The notes under the pieces are model-generated. The model searched no databases, was not told where the DNA came from, and worked only from the letters and a program-made list of their open reading frames with translations. The translations under genes were made by a program, and so were the position numbers. Positions 50,918-60,169 of a stretch of 64,000 nucleotides of DNA are shown here, piece by piece. Within the stretch, counting starts at the first letter, position 1. The number at the start of each line of letters is the position of its first letter. The DNA is from Fen-1298 sp050015675 (GTDB taxonomy: Bacteria; Bacteroidota; Ignavibacteria; UBA10030), in assembly GCA_050015675.1 (NCBI GenBank), contig JBEKAY010000010.1, positions 20,138-84,137 of the forward strand, written 5' to 3'.

Positions 50918-52822
50918 ATGATTATGAAAACTTCGTTACCGAAGAATAGTATCAAATTCAGCACCATTCTTCAGCACGTTGTAACTCTGGTACTGGTTGC
51001 CTGGAGTATGGTTTTATCACAAAATAATGCGCCGAATATGATTCAATATATCTCGCCTCTACCTAGTTCATCAAACAATTCACAGCAGACCAATATCATC
51101 CTTCGATTGGAAAATCCATTTCCCCGTGGGACAGTCTTTGATTCTTCTGCTGTCGACGTTGAAGGTTCGGCGAGCGGGCATCATTCCGGCAAGCTTATGC
51201 TATCTGATGATGACCGGATTGTTCTGTTCAATCCCCAAACTCCATTTTCTCCGTACGAACGTGTCACGGTTGCAGTTGCTCCGTCGATCTACGACCGGAG
51301 CGGAAAGAGCATAGGAGTATGGAAATTTTACTTCGAAACCAGCCATCTTTCTGCTCGTGCCCAGGAGAGCGTTCTTCAAAAGATACCACAATGTGATATC
51401 GAAGGGAATCAATCTACAGCACCGAACGGCTCCTCATTTTCACCGGGGTTGCTTGCTAAGTCTAACGGCACGGTGCCGGACGATCTCCCCCGGCCGGATA
51501 TTCTCGTATCAAACAACCCTTCTGATGGAGCAATATTTTTCTCAACATGGAAAATAAAAATTGGCTTTAACTCGCTTGTTCTTATTCCTTTCCTTCAAGA
51601 ATATCTTATGATCGTCGACAACGCCGGAAATCCCATTTATTACAAACAGGTCGGTCAGACGACCGATTTCAAACCTCTATCCAATGGGAATCTTTCCTAT
51701 TTCGATTACACAACAACCCAGTTTTATGAAATGAATCAAAATTATATGATCATCGATAGTTTTGCATGCGGCAATGGATATCAAACAGATCCGCACGACC
51801 TCCGGCTACTGAAGAATGGTCATAGGATTCTCATTGGGCTTGATCCACAAACGGTCAACATGAGAGCAATAGTACAAGGAGGAGATACCTCTGCTACTGT
51901 CATCGGCATCGTCGTACAGGAACTCGATCAGCAGAAGAATGTTGTTTTTCAATGGCGCAGCTTCGACCACTTTCTTATAACAGACGCGACTCACGAAGAC
52001 TTAACTGCAGCAACTATAGATTACGTTCATCCGAACGCTCTTGATATCGACTATGATGGAAATATTCTTCTTTCGAGTCGTCACATGGACGATATTACCA
52101 AAATAGATCACAACACAGGAGCAATCATCTGGCGATGGGGGGGAAAAAACAACCAGTTTACATTCGTCAATGATTCGATCGGTTTTTCTCATCAGCATGA
52201 CATCGATCTGACCAGTTCTGGGACCTATACGATTTTTGATAACGGTAATTTTCATGTCCCGCCTTTTTCACGTGCGCTCGAGTACTCGCTCGACCAGCAA
52301 AACAAGATAGCCACGCTGATCTGGCAATTTCGTCACACACCAGACACGTACACATTTGCCACAGGATCTGTCCAGCGTCTTCCAAACGGGAATACGTTTA
52401 TTGGATGGGGAGCAAATTATCTGAGCGCAACCGAGGTGCGGCCGGATGGATCGACGGCGTACGAAATTCAATATGGCGATAGCCTCATGAGCTACCGCGC
52501 TTTTCGCTTCGCCTGGCCGTTAGCATCGACGGCTGTTGCCGCATCTCCGGCGACACCTTCACAGTTTGTATTGGAACAAAATTATCCCAATCCCTTCAAC
52601 CCCAGCACAACAATCAAATATGTGATTCCGCAGCAATCATATGTCACGATAAAAATATTCGATATGCTCGGTCGCGAAGTTACTACGTTGGTAAACCAGA
52701 AGAAAGAAACGGGAAGTTATTTTGTGGAGTGGAATGCAAGCCGGATGACGAGCGGGGTGTATTTCTATACATTACAAGCAGGCGGGTTTAAACAAACGCG
52801 GAAATTACTCCTCATAAAATGA
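50918..52822 (+). CDS. Secreted arylsulfotransferase-like protein with T9SS sorting domain, copy 2
   Basis: 634 aa from ATG 50918, with a strong AAAGGAGG binding site. Signal peptide (about 1-35, before QNNAP). Same build as copy 1: Ig-like N-terminal domain, ASST-like propeller with 'YVHPNALDIDYDGNILLSSRHMDDITKIDHNTGAIIWRWGG' (in parts) and 'GFSHQHDIDL', and a C-terminal type A sorting domain ('VLEQNYPNPFNPSTTIKYVI...GREVTTLV...GVYFYTLQAGGFKQTRKLLLIK'). The two genes are clearly paralogues joined in tandem, with a 254-base spacer. The sorting domain here is nearer to the consensus. Surface enzyme role inferred. Confidence 0.9.
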   Translation: MIMKTSLPKNSIKFSTILQHVVTLVLVAWSMVLSQNNAPNMIQYISPLPSSSNNSQQTNIILRLENPFPRGTVFDSSAVDVEGSASGHHSGKLMLSDDDRIVLFNPQTPFSPYERVTVAVAPSIYDRSGKSIGVWKFYFETSHLSARAQESVLQKIPQCDIEGNQSTAPNGSSFSPGLLAKSNGTVPDDLPRPDILVSNNPSDGAIFFSTWKIKIGFNSLVLIPFLQEYLMIVDNAGNPIYYKQVGQTTDFKPLSNGNLSYFDYTTTQFYEMNQNYMIIDSFACGNGYQTDPHDLRLLKNGHRILIGLDPQTVNMRAIVQGGDTSATVIGIVVQELDQQKNVVFQWRSFDHFLITDATHEDLTAATIDYVHPNALDIDYDGNILLSSRHMDDITKIDHNTGAIIWRWGGKNNQFTFVNDSIGFSHQHDIDLTSSGTYTIFDNGNFHVPPFSRALEYSLDQQNKIATLIWQFRHTPDTYTFATGSVQRLPNGNTFIGWGANYLSATEVRPDGSTAYEIQYGDSLMSYRAFRFAWPLASTAVAASPATPSQFVLEQNYPNPFNPSTTIKYVIPQQSYVTIKIFDMLGREVTTLVNQKKETGSYFVEWNASRMTSGVYFYTLQAGGFKQTRKLLLIK

Positions 52823-52851
52823 TTCTCAATACATATGATTTAAAAATTAAA

Positions 52852-52885
52852 ACAGCCCTTCCCACCACAAAAGGGCTGTTTTTGT
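52852..52885. terminator. Rho-independent terminator, possibly bidirectional
   Basis: AACAGCCCTT (52852-52861) pairs perfectly with AAGGGCTGTT (52872-52881), followed by TTTTG; on the other strand an A-rich run gives TTTT as well. It lies between the convergent arylsulfotransferase copy 2 and the giant PLP gene and could end both transcripts. Confidence 0.88.
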
Positions 52886-52926
52886 AATACGACTTCTTTT
52901 CCTCCGCTCGTAACAGCAAAATATGG

Positions 52927-55900
52927 TTATCCGTTATCCCCGGTCAGGCGGGCAATCTGAAGCACGTAGAATCGAAGCAGTTTTTGTTTGTCGGCAGAAA
53001 GCGCTTGCTCTTCGATCCGCGCAATTTGTTCAACATCCTTCATCGCACGAACAATTGTTACCGGCACTTCTACCATACCTTCAGACAACGACGTGAGATA
53101 TTCCAGCGACGCCGCAAGGAATTGCCTCATCTCATCATCTGCACTCGAAGCACGGAAGAACTGCGAGAGATCGGCAGAAAGTTTCATGCCGCGCACGGAA
53201 GCAGGAATAGTGGTAAGCGTTTTTCCCGACGTAAGCGAATTGAGCGCAATGGCAAGCTCGGTAAAACTACGAACTTGCTGAAAGACGGGTTCTTCTAACA
53301 TTTGCCAGATTTTTGTCCGCCAGAATTGTACCTGTTCACGAACGCCAAGAATGTTTTTAATTGTTGTCTTCCAATCGGCATCAATTTGTCCATCGATACC
53401 TTCAATAAATTTTTCTATTTTGGTATTGAAAATATCTTTCTGCAAAAGCACAGCCAGATCGGGACGCACGGTGGATAAAAGCTCCGGAAGAAACACGCCA
53501 TCTTCAAAGAATTCATTCACATTCACGCCATGGCGGCGAATTAATTCCTGTTGAAATAGTCCGATGAAATCGTTTAAACTGTCATTGTCTTCGCGCAATG
53601 CAAGGAACGCAGAATTGCCCGCAGGGAACGCCGGCTCGATATTTTTAAGATGTGTTAAATTCACATCGTGATACAGCCGGAGTGTTTGGAGAATTTCATA
53701 CACAGGAAGCTGCGGTAAAATTCTATCGGCAATAAGCGTGCGTGTGTCCCCTTCTTTAAATTCCATTTGTGAAAACACATTCAGCGCACGGAACAAACCG
53801 GTGGTTAATTGGTTGACACCCAGCACCATTGTCTGCGCCTGATTGTGCGCAATAGCGCGCAGCATACTGCCGTACCGTGCAAGCGGAATGGTTTTCATAA
53901 TTTTTTCTAAAATTCTTTGCCCGCGGTCAGTATCCGCATCGGAACTTGGCCGCACAGTCGGCCGATCGCGAAGTTGGGGCATAGTACGTGCAATAAAGTA
54001 GGACGCAATATGCATACCCACTACATCTGCATCTCGTCCATACAAAATTTGTCGAAAATTTTCCGTGAGGATCGCCAAGAATTGGTCAACAACTGCATCT
54101 TTGGAACCGAGCGTCAACCGTTCAATTTCCTGTGCGCCGCGATCCTTTAATTGCAGGCGACTTTCAACCAACGATTCCGACGCCCGCAGCAAATCGCTTT
54201 GATGGATAGATTGAGATTCTCTTACATGATGAAGCACCTGCATCAATTCCTGTGCCGGCAGATAGCGGAGATGTTCTGATATCGTGCTTTGAAATGTGCG
54301 GAGATCGCCGCCGACAAAAATTCCCATCAACGGTGTGGTTGCATATTCTGCGCTCTTCCGCGAAGACGCCGGAAGATGCTGGCCAATCAATTTTATTGCT
54401 GCCTGCGAACGAGTGAACGCCGGCTTACCAGAAGCAGGCGCATAGTATCCGCCTTGGCGCTGCATCGGTTCGCCGCTGCCCATCTTAATGCGCACACGGT
54501 CTGTCAGTCCGCGCTGGGCAAGCCATAATACGATTTCATTTTTCGCCTGTCGAAAAGCCGCCGCACCTGCCGCTTGGCCTACAGCTTGGCTTAAATCAGA
54601 ACCCGCAATAAATATTTCAGAAACAAATTCAGCAAAACGATCTTTTGTTTCTTGATCTACTCTTCTGCTTTGGTGGGCATAATCCCAGAGTTTTCCAAGA
54701 TATGTCGAGATGCCGTGGACTGATTCCAAGTCTTCAAATAATGGAATAAGCAGAATCGATGGAATTTCGAGATCCGGATGTTCACGCAATGTATCCTCAC
54801 GGCGCGCTCGCATCTTACGATCTAATGCAATGAGCGCTTCCGCTCTCGTGGACATACTCACCTGCAGTGCGAGAATTAACCCGGGATTTCCATATCGCGA
54901 AGCGAGCACATTAATTTCATGAAGATTGTGCACTGTGGTGTCGATGACGAATGGATCTTGCGCCGTAATCATCCTTTGATGAATACGCGGAGTAATGACC
55001 ATGCGCTGCAGAAGATCGCGGTAGAGGCATGCTTCAATTACAAGCCCGCAATTATTAAGGTGCTGGCGAATGATTGGAATGAGTGTTCGAAGTTGCTTGC
55101 GCATTTGTTTGTTGAGCGCAAAATAATGCTCCATCGTTTCCCATCGCCGACGGCGGAGTTCTAGCATCTTGCGTTCCAATCGATCGTTGTGATACCAAAG
55201 CAACGTGAGTGGATCGCGTGCAAGATGCAGCTTCATACCGATGTTCCGCACTTTGCCGGGTTTTACATTAAACGGAAGAACACCTCGATATCTTTTTTCA
55301 AGTTGCTGTGTGAGTATGGTGATATCATTTAGAAGTTGTGTGAAACGCAGATTGTTTTCCGGCACGCGCTGCATTTCCATAAGAAGTTTTGGATCGATAG
55401 AAATTCCATTTTCGATCTGTACAAGACGAGACAACAAACGAGCAAGCCGGGAAACATTTTCAATCAATGTAGTAGCAACTAGGCGGTGCCCTTGGCCGGA
55501 CGGCCTGTTGCTTCCGTCCCAATCGCCCCAAAACGAAAGAAACGTTCGTAGATCTTCTTTGCCAAAGAGCGCTGCATAGTTTTCGCCATCAATGAGTGAA
55601 TCCAAATCAAGAATCAGTTCTTGTGATTCCTCGCTCGAATTGATGGCGACATTGAGTGCATAATATTCTCTTAAAAGTTCGTTCACAGCAGTCTGCACAA
55701 GTTCTTCCGGTACTGTACGATGACTGATGAGGTCAGAAATTATATTGCTGAAACAAATCTCTACTTGTATAGAATATCTCTGCGTTGGATGGACAGTCCG
55801 GTCATACATCCGAGAGCGAAACGCTTCATCGCGCAATGGCAGTGAATCTTTAAAGAGTTCTCTTTCTAAACGCAACGCAAGTGCGCTGCCTCCATCAGCA

Positions 55901-58566
55901 CGGGCTTGTTGAAGTAATTCCTCTGCAATAACCAATCGATCGCGATACCGTTGCTTGAATAACTTTAATCGATGGGGTAAATATTCATTTCTAAATTCCG
56001 CAAGGTGACGTGCTGAATCAAATTCAGGTCCTATGCCTAATTTCACGCGCTCGCTTTTTTCTAGAATGGCTTGTTCTATCTTTTGCCAGCGCTCAAAGTT
56101 TTTTCGTTCATCATCCGATCCTTGATAGGACGGTGTAATAATCGACAGTCGTTTCCTGTTGTAGCGTGATGTTTCTTCTGAAATCAATCGATTTAAATCT
56201 ATCAGCACATGACGAGTTTTATTAAACAATACTTCCGCGCCATCCACGCCACCAAGTGTGAGACGAAAAGTTTTTCTTCCCGTTACAAATCCATCTTCTG
56301 TATGCGCAAATGTTGAAAGAGGAAGCATACCGATTCCGCGCCGTGCAAGTCCCGATGCGAGCCACTCTAAAGAAAGGCCGGCAGGCAAGTGATCGATCAC
56401 CAACAATGGATACATGCTTCCGGTGGGCGGAATAATGTAGATATGAAACGGATTCCGATCCGCCGGCAATTTTTCGACTGCATCGAGTAATGCTTTTGTG
56501 CGTTCGAGGAAAATCTTGTTACGCAAGCGCCAATAGGAACTTACGACATTTGAATCATGCCGATAAAATAAATACGTCAGAGTAATGGCACCGATATTAA
56601 ATCCAATGAGATTATTTTGTTCAGCAAATTTATTAAACAGCGATTCGTCTCGAATCTCCAAAACTGCAAGCCGTGCCCCGGCAAGACAATCTGTTTTTGA
56701 AACCGAATGAACAGTAACAACTTTTTTTGCTTGACTTTCAGAAACCTGCCCATTACGTACAAGCTCTTGAGTTATCTGACGAACCGTTTTGATGAAAGGA
56801 ATATCTACCGACGGCGCTACATTTTGATACGAAAGATCATCGATGATATAAATATCGTTCTCCAGCAGCCACAGAACGAGCTTACATATTGCCGACTCTT
56901 GAAATATGCGACCCGTTGCATTATGCGGATTGTTGATAACAACTGCGCCATATTTTTTCCACTTCGGATCTGCGGCAAGTTTCTTCTGGACAGCATGAAT
57001 CATTGCATCAACATCAATCTCAAAGCTCGGTGTAAGAGGGACAGCGCACGTTGCAGGAAAACATTGTTCGTACGACCAGCTTAAATCAGATACGATTACT
57101 TCTCGAATGCCGCAATGAAAACCAATCAATCCCAAAGCTGTGCGTGATGATCCACTAACAACGGTGCAATGTGTCAATTGATATTCTGGATGATGTTTGA
57201 CGAAGACAGTTAAAAAACTTGCCTTTAATTCTTGTTGCCACACCGAAGAATCGATGTTCTCTCCTAGTTCATCCAGTACCATTTTAGCATCCATTCCCGC
57301 GAATCGATCGGATGCCGGGATAAATCGATGTGATTCGAGTCGATTGACAAGATATTCTGCTTTCTCAGATATTTTACCAATGCGCTGCTCCACAGCATTC
57401 GCCCGAGCATCAACAACATTCAATACTCGCTGTTCAAACGAATGAGCGTGAAGAGGAAGTGCATGACCTGAAAGGCCTGTCAATGCGATTCCTTCAAATG
57501 GAGGATTCATTGAGATTTGCGGTTCTTTTCTTTCCATAGAAAGGAATGCGTGTTGATGACTGAGCAAATATGTAAGCAATTCAATTTCTGATGCAGACGG
57601 TGATCCCTTGAGTTGAAAGTGAATAGCTTCAAAGACGCTCAGAATTTCGGCGGGACCGGCTAAGAACATCGTCGATAATGCATGGAATTTCTGAGAAAAG
57701 ATTGCAGGTGTCAACAAACGGAGAACCCGATGTACGAGTTTTGCTTCTCGTGCCAGCGAAAGATGATTCGGTGTGTTGTTGGCTTCGATGAAAAACAACG
57801 GATACTCAAGGCTGAGAGAACGCAACAGGCGGCGGGTTTCTTCACCCAGTTCTTTTCCGAGTACAAGAAAAGTTGGACTGAGTTCGTTTTGTGCTAAGAA
57901 TTTTTGTAGTTGAATAAATATTTCGTGCTCAGATGCTGGAAGCCGGCTGAAGTGCAGCGCAGAGAAGATTGCCTCGTCAGTCGGTGATGCCACTTCCCAC
58001 AAAAAGACATGCGCCGGTCGATGCACAATGTACGAGGAAAGCGCATGGTAGAGGACACGAAGCGTTTCGAAAATACCACCGGTTGCAAGAACAATTTCTC
58101 TTTTTCCCGACGTTTGACCGAGATCGTAAGACAACGATTCCTGCTGATTTTGAAGCCAAGCAGTAAATGCTTTTACAAGATCGTTTGGAGAATTTCTGGA
58201 GAAACCGCCGCGTGGAGAATACGGACAGCTTTTTTGAATTAGACGATTAAGAAATTCGAGAAGTGGTTTATCTGTTTCACTCCACTCAATTTGTTGAAGT
58301 ATAGCGTTTGCATCCGTACTGTCCAAATCCTCGCGTTGCACATCAATATCCAGTACGATACGGAGATATGCCGCCATCAATCGAATATCCTGCACTGGAT
58401 TGCCGATGTGGAAATTGACGCGGTCTTCCGGCGCTGTCGCGGATGATGCAGTTGCCTCGCTAATTTCCGACACTCGCGCAACTTTGAGCGGCTTCAGCTG
58501 GAATAATATACGTGGATCAGAATGCTTTGTTTGCAACGTTGGCACCAGAGCGCTGAGTGAATACAA
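52927..58566 (-). CDS. Giant (1879 aa) PLP-fold aminotransferase-like protein of unknown function
   Basis: Residues about 45-340 look like a first, degenerate aminotransferase-like half ('FHIGNPVQDIRL', 'YSPRGGFSRNSP', 'EIVLATGGIFETLRVLYHAL') without a cofactor lysine. Residues about 400-800 are a full fold-type I unit: 'VVSGSSRTALGLIGF', 'VINNPHNATGRIF' (N546 region), 'YIIDDLSYQ' (D576/D577), Schiff-base K624 in 'VHSVSKTDCLAGARLA' and 'FRLTLGG' for the carboxylate-binding Arg. The remaining about 1050 residues are mostly charged helices with no family I recognise. No signal peptide or membrane helix, so cytoplasmic. It follows the SPFH gene by 25 bases. Its last about 58 codons also exist as a displaced copy at 48352-48528. 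Confidence 0.88.
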   Translation of the reverse strand: MYSLSALVPTLQTKHSDPRILFQLKPLKVARVSEISEATASSATAPEDRVNFHIGNPVQDIRLMAAYLRIVLDIDVQREDLDSTDANAILQQIEWSETDKPLLEFLNRLIQKSCPYSPRGGFSRNSPNDLVKAFTAWLQNQQESLSYDLGQTSGKREIVLATGGIFETLRVLYHALSSYIVHRPAHVFLWEVASPTDEAIFSALHFSRLPASEHEIFIQLQKFLAQNELSPTFLVLGKELGEETRRLLRSLSLEYPLFFIEANNTPNHLSLAREAKLVHRVLRLLTPAIFSQKFHALSTMFLAGPAEILSVFEAIHFQLKGSPSASEIELLTYLLSHQHAFLSMERKEPQISMNPPFEGIALTGLSGHALPLHAHSFEQRVLNVVDARANAVEQRIGKISEKAEYLVNRLESHRFIPASDRFAGMDAKMVLDELGENIDSSVWQQELKASFLTVFVKHHPEYQLTHCTVVSGSSRTALGLIGFHCGIREVIVSDLSWSYEQCFPATCAVPLTPSFEIDVDAMIHAVQKKLAADPKWKKYGAVVINNPHNATGRIFQESAICKLVLWLLENDIYIIDDLSYQNVAPSVDIPFIKTVRQITQELVRNGQVSESQAKKVVTVHSVSKTDCLAGARLAVLEIRDESLFNKFAEQNNLIGFNIGAITLTYLFYRHDSNVVSSYWRLRNKIFLERTKALLDAVEKLPADRNPFHIYIIPPTGSMYPLLVIDHLPAGLSLEWLASGLARRGIGMLPLSTFAHTEDGFVTGRKTFRLTLGGVDGAEVLFNKTRHVLIDLNRLISEETSRYNRKRLSIITPSYQGSDDERKNFERWQKIEQAILEKSERVKLGIGPEFDSARHLAEFRNEYLPHRLKLFKQRYRDRLVIAEELLQQARADGGSALALRLERELFKDSLPLRDEAFRSRMYDRTVHPTQRYSIQVEICFSNIISDLISHRTVPEELVQTAVNELLREYYALNVAINSSEESQELILDLDSLIDGENYAALFGKEDLRTFLSFWGDWDGSNRPSGQGHRLVATTLIENVSRLARLLSRLVQIENGISIDPKLLMEMQRVPENNLRFTQLLNDITILTQQLEKRYRGVLPFNVKPGKVRNIGMKLHLARDPLTLLWYHNDRLERKMLELRRRRWETMEHYFALNKQMRKQLRTLIPIIRQHLNNCGLVIEACLYRDLLQRMVITPRIHQRMITAQDPFVIDTTVHNLHEINVLASRYGNPGLILALQVSMSTRAEALIALDRKMRARREDTLREHPDLEIPSILLIPLFEDLESVHGISTYLGKLWDYAHQSRRVDQETKDRFAEFVSEIFIAGSDLSQAVGQAAGAAAFRQAKNEIVLWLAQRGLTDRVRIKMGSGEPMQRQGGYYAPASGKPAFTRSQAAIKLIGQHLPASSRKSAEYATTPLMGIFVGGDLRTFQSTISEHLRYLPAQELMQVLHHVRESQSIHQSDLLRASESLVESRLQLKDRGAQEIERLTLGSKDAVVDQFLAILTENFRQILYGRDADVVGMHIASYFIARTMPQLRDRPTVRPSSDADTDRGQRILEKIMKTIPLARYGSMLRAIAHNQAQTMVLGVNQLTTGLFRALNVFSQMEFKEGDTRTLIADRILPQLPVYEILQTLRLYHDVNLTHLKNIEPAFPAGNSAFLALREDNDSLNDFIGLFQQELIRRHGVNVNEFFEDGVFLPELLSTVRPDLAVLLQKDIFNTKIEKFIEGIDGQIDADWKTTIKNILGVREQVQFWRTKIWQMLEEPVFQQVRSFTELAIALNSLTSGKTLTTIPASVRGMKLSADLSQFFRASSADDEMRQFLAASLEYLTSLSEGMVEVPVTIVRAMKDVEQIARIEEQALSADKQKLLRFYVLQIARLTGDNG

Positions 58567-58591
58567 TCTTGTTCATTCGTGTCGCACGAGA

Positions 58592-59569
58592 TCACTTCGC
58601 CTGTCTCTTCTCCTTGATGCTGCGGTACGAATCGAGAGCGTTTTGTAAAATATTTTGGAACATACTAAACAACTCAGAACCATGCGCCATGTCCTGTGGC
58701 GAAAGCGAGACAACTGTTCGCGCATTTTTCAATCCTTGACTTGCTTCTGCCAAGCGTGCCGCTTGCGGTGTAAGCATCAACAACTCCGGACTACTCTTCA
58801 ACATTTCCAATTCTTCTTTATCAAACTCGAGACGTTTGCGGTTCCTTTTTAACTCGTCGTTGATGCGTAAATCATTCAATTGCGCTTCACGCTCCCATTG
58901 GTTTTTCTTTATGTCATATTTTTTCAACTCAAGTTGATTTTCCAATTGAATAATTTCTTCATCTGCTTTCAATTTTGCTTTTGTGCTCACAATGCGCGCT
59001 TTCTGGTTTAGGACTTCCGTTTGTTCAAGAATTCTTGCCTGCTCTTGCTGTTTCAATGCCTCCGATATTTGCGGATTCACCGGTTCGAACGAAAGAATTG
59101 TTAACGAGATAACTTCTATACCCATAGCGGCTTTGCTTGCCGTAATTTCTTTGTGCAAGTAATCATGAATTTTCTGCGAAGAGAGTTCTTCAATTTCGAA
59201 TCGCTCGGTAAAGCCCTTCACAACTCCTTGCAGAACTGTTTCCAATTCTTTTGCGGCATGCGCAACCGCTTCGGTGCTCCAACCGCCTACGCGAATGAGT
59301 TCAGTCAAATGTCCGGTAGATGCCGCAACTGTCGCTGACAATTTTACTTTAATATCAATGTTGCCTTTGGAGGTTGCATCAACAGTTAACTGAAACGAAT
59401 GCGTTGTCCGCTGCAGTAACAGGCTAAAGTGCCTCGGATAGAACCGTCCTTTCCGAACACCTAAACCGGCTTTCGTTTCACAGAGAACAATAAAGTCGGG
59501 TTTGCGGATGCGATATTCAAATGCAGCCACAATAAATAAAATGATAACAAAACCAAGTGTGTATTCCAT
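58592..59569 (-). CDS. SPFH / Band 7 family membrane protein
   Basis: 325 aa. One N-terminal membrane anchor ('LGFVIILFIVAAFEY', about 5-19), then a Band 7 domain (about 25-190: 'RKPDFIVLCETKAGLGVRKGRFYPRHF', 'IEVISLTILSFEPVNPQISEALKQQEQA' in parts), then a long charged coiled coil (about 190-275) and a C-terminal helical tail. SPFH proteins form ring or cage assemblies that organise membrane domains. It is the first gene of a two-gene operon with the giant PLP protein, suggesting that the latter is membrane-scaffold associated. Confidence 0.88.
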   Translation of the reverse strand: MEYTLGFVIILFIVAAFEYRIRKPDFIVLCETKAGLGVRKGRFYPRHFSLLLQRTTHSFQLTVDATSKGNIDIKVKLSATVAASTGHLTELIRVGGWSTEAVAHAAKELETVLQGVVKGFTERFEIEELSSQKIHDYLHKEITASKAAMGIEVISLTILSFEPVNPQISEALKQQEQARILEQTEVLNQKARIVSTKAKLKADEEIIQLENQLELKKYDIKKNQWEREAQLNDLRINDELKRNRKRLEFDKEELEMLKSSPELLMLTPQAARLAEASQGLKNARTVVSLSPQDMAHGSELFSMFQNILQNALDSYRSIKEKRQAK

Positions 59570-59735
59570 AATGCGCTCTTCTCCTTCAAATAGGCGGTTT
59601 GATGGTGAATTCTTCTAAATCAAGATACAACATTCACGAAAATAACGCAACGCAAGCTGTAAAATTTTGGCCAATGTTTTATGAAATAAGAGTGTCCTCT
59701 TAAATAATTGCTCTATATGTAAAATAACCTTGATT

Positions 59736-59773
59736 ATTTAATAATAATCATTATATTGCTATAGATAATAAGG
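59736..59773 (+). promoter_or_regulatory. Conserved 38-base block upstream of glnK-amtB copy 1
   Basis: An A+T-rich stretch beginning atttaataataat and ending taataagg is repeated with few changes at 61703-61740 before the second glnK, at a similar distance to the start (57 and 47 bases). It includes an inverted 'taataat...attatta' portion. Probably the shared promoter or regulator site for nitrogen control. Confidence 0.55.
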
Positions 59774-59830
59774 TGTTTTATCTCCAAAACCTTACTACAT
59801 TATTACTAATTTAATCAGTGAGAAAATTTT

Positions 59831-60169
59831 ATGAAAAAAATAGAAGCAATTGTTCGTCCGCATGCTGTGGACGACATTCGAGCAGCGCTCCTCGAAGCAG
59901 GCTTCCACGGAATGACAATGATGGAGGTCAAAGGCGTAGGCAGACAAAAAGGGCATACTGAAGTCTATCGCGGAGCGGAGTATCAGGTAGACTTTTTACC
60001 GAAGATCAAATTAGAAGTCGTTGTTCCAGATGGACGTGTAGAAGAAGCAGTTTCGATCATCATTCGCATCGCAAAAACTGGGAAAGTTGGCGACGGTAAA
60101 ATCTTCATCTTACCGGCAGAAGATGCAATACGTGTACGAACAGAAGAGACAGGAGAAGATGCATTATGA
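59831..60169 (+). CDS. glnK: P-II nitrogen regulatory protein, copy 1
   Basis: 112 aa. 'KKIEAIVRPHAVDDIRAALLEAGFHGMTMMEVKGVGRQKGH' (in parts), the T-loop with Y51 in 'YRGAEYQVDFLPK' (the uridylylation site), and 'VVPDGRVEEAVSIIIRIAKTGKVGDGKIFILP' (ATP/2-oxoglutarate site) are complete. It binds the cytoplasmic face of the ammonium channel encoded next, overlapping its start by 4 bases. The pair is duplicated downstream. Confidence 0.97.
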   Translation: MKKIEAIVRPHAVDDIRAALLEAGFHGMTMMEVKGVGRQKGHTEVYRGAEYQVDFLPKIKLEVVVPDGRVEEAVSIIIRIAKTGKVGDGKIFILPAEDAIRVRTEETGEDAL

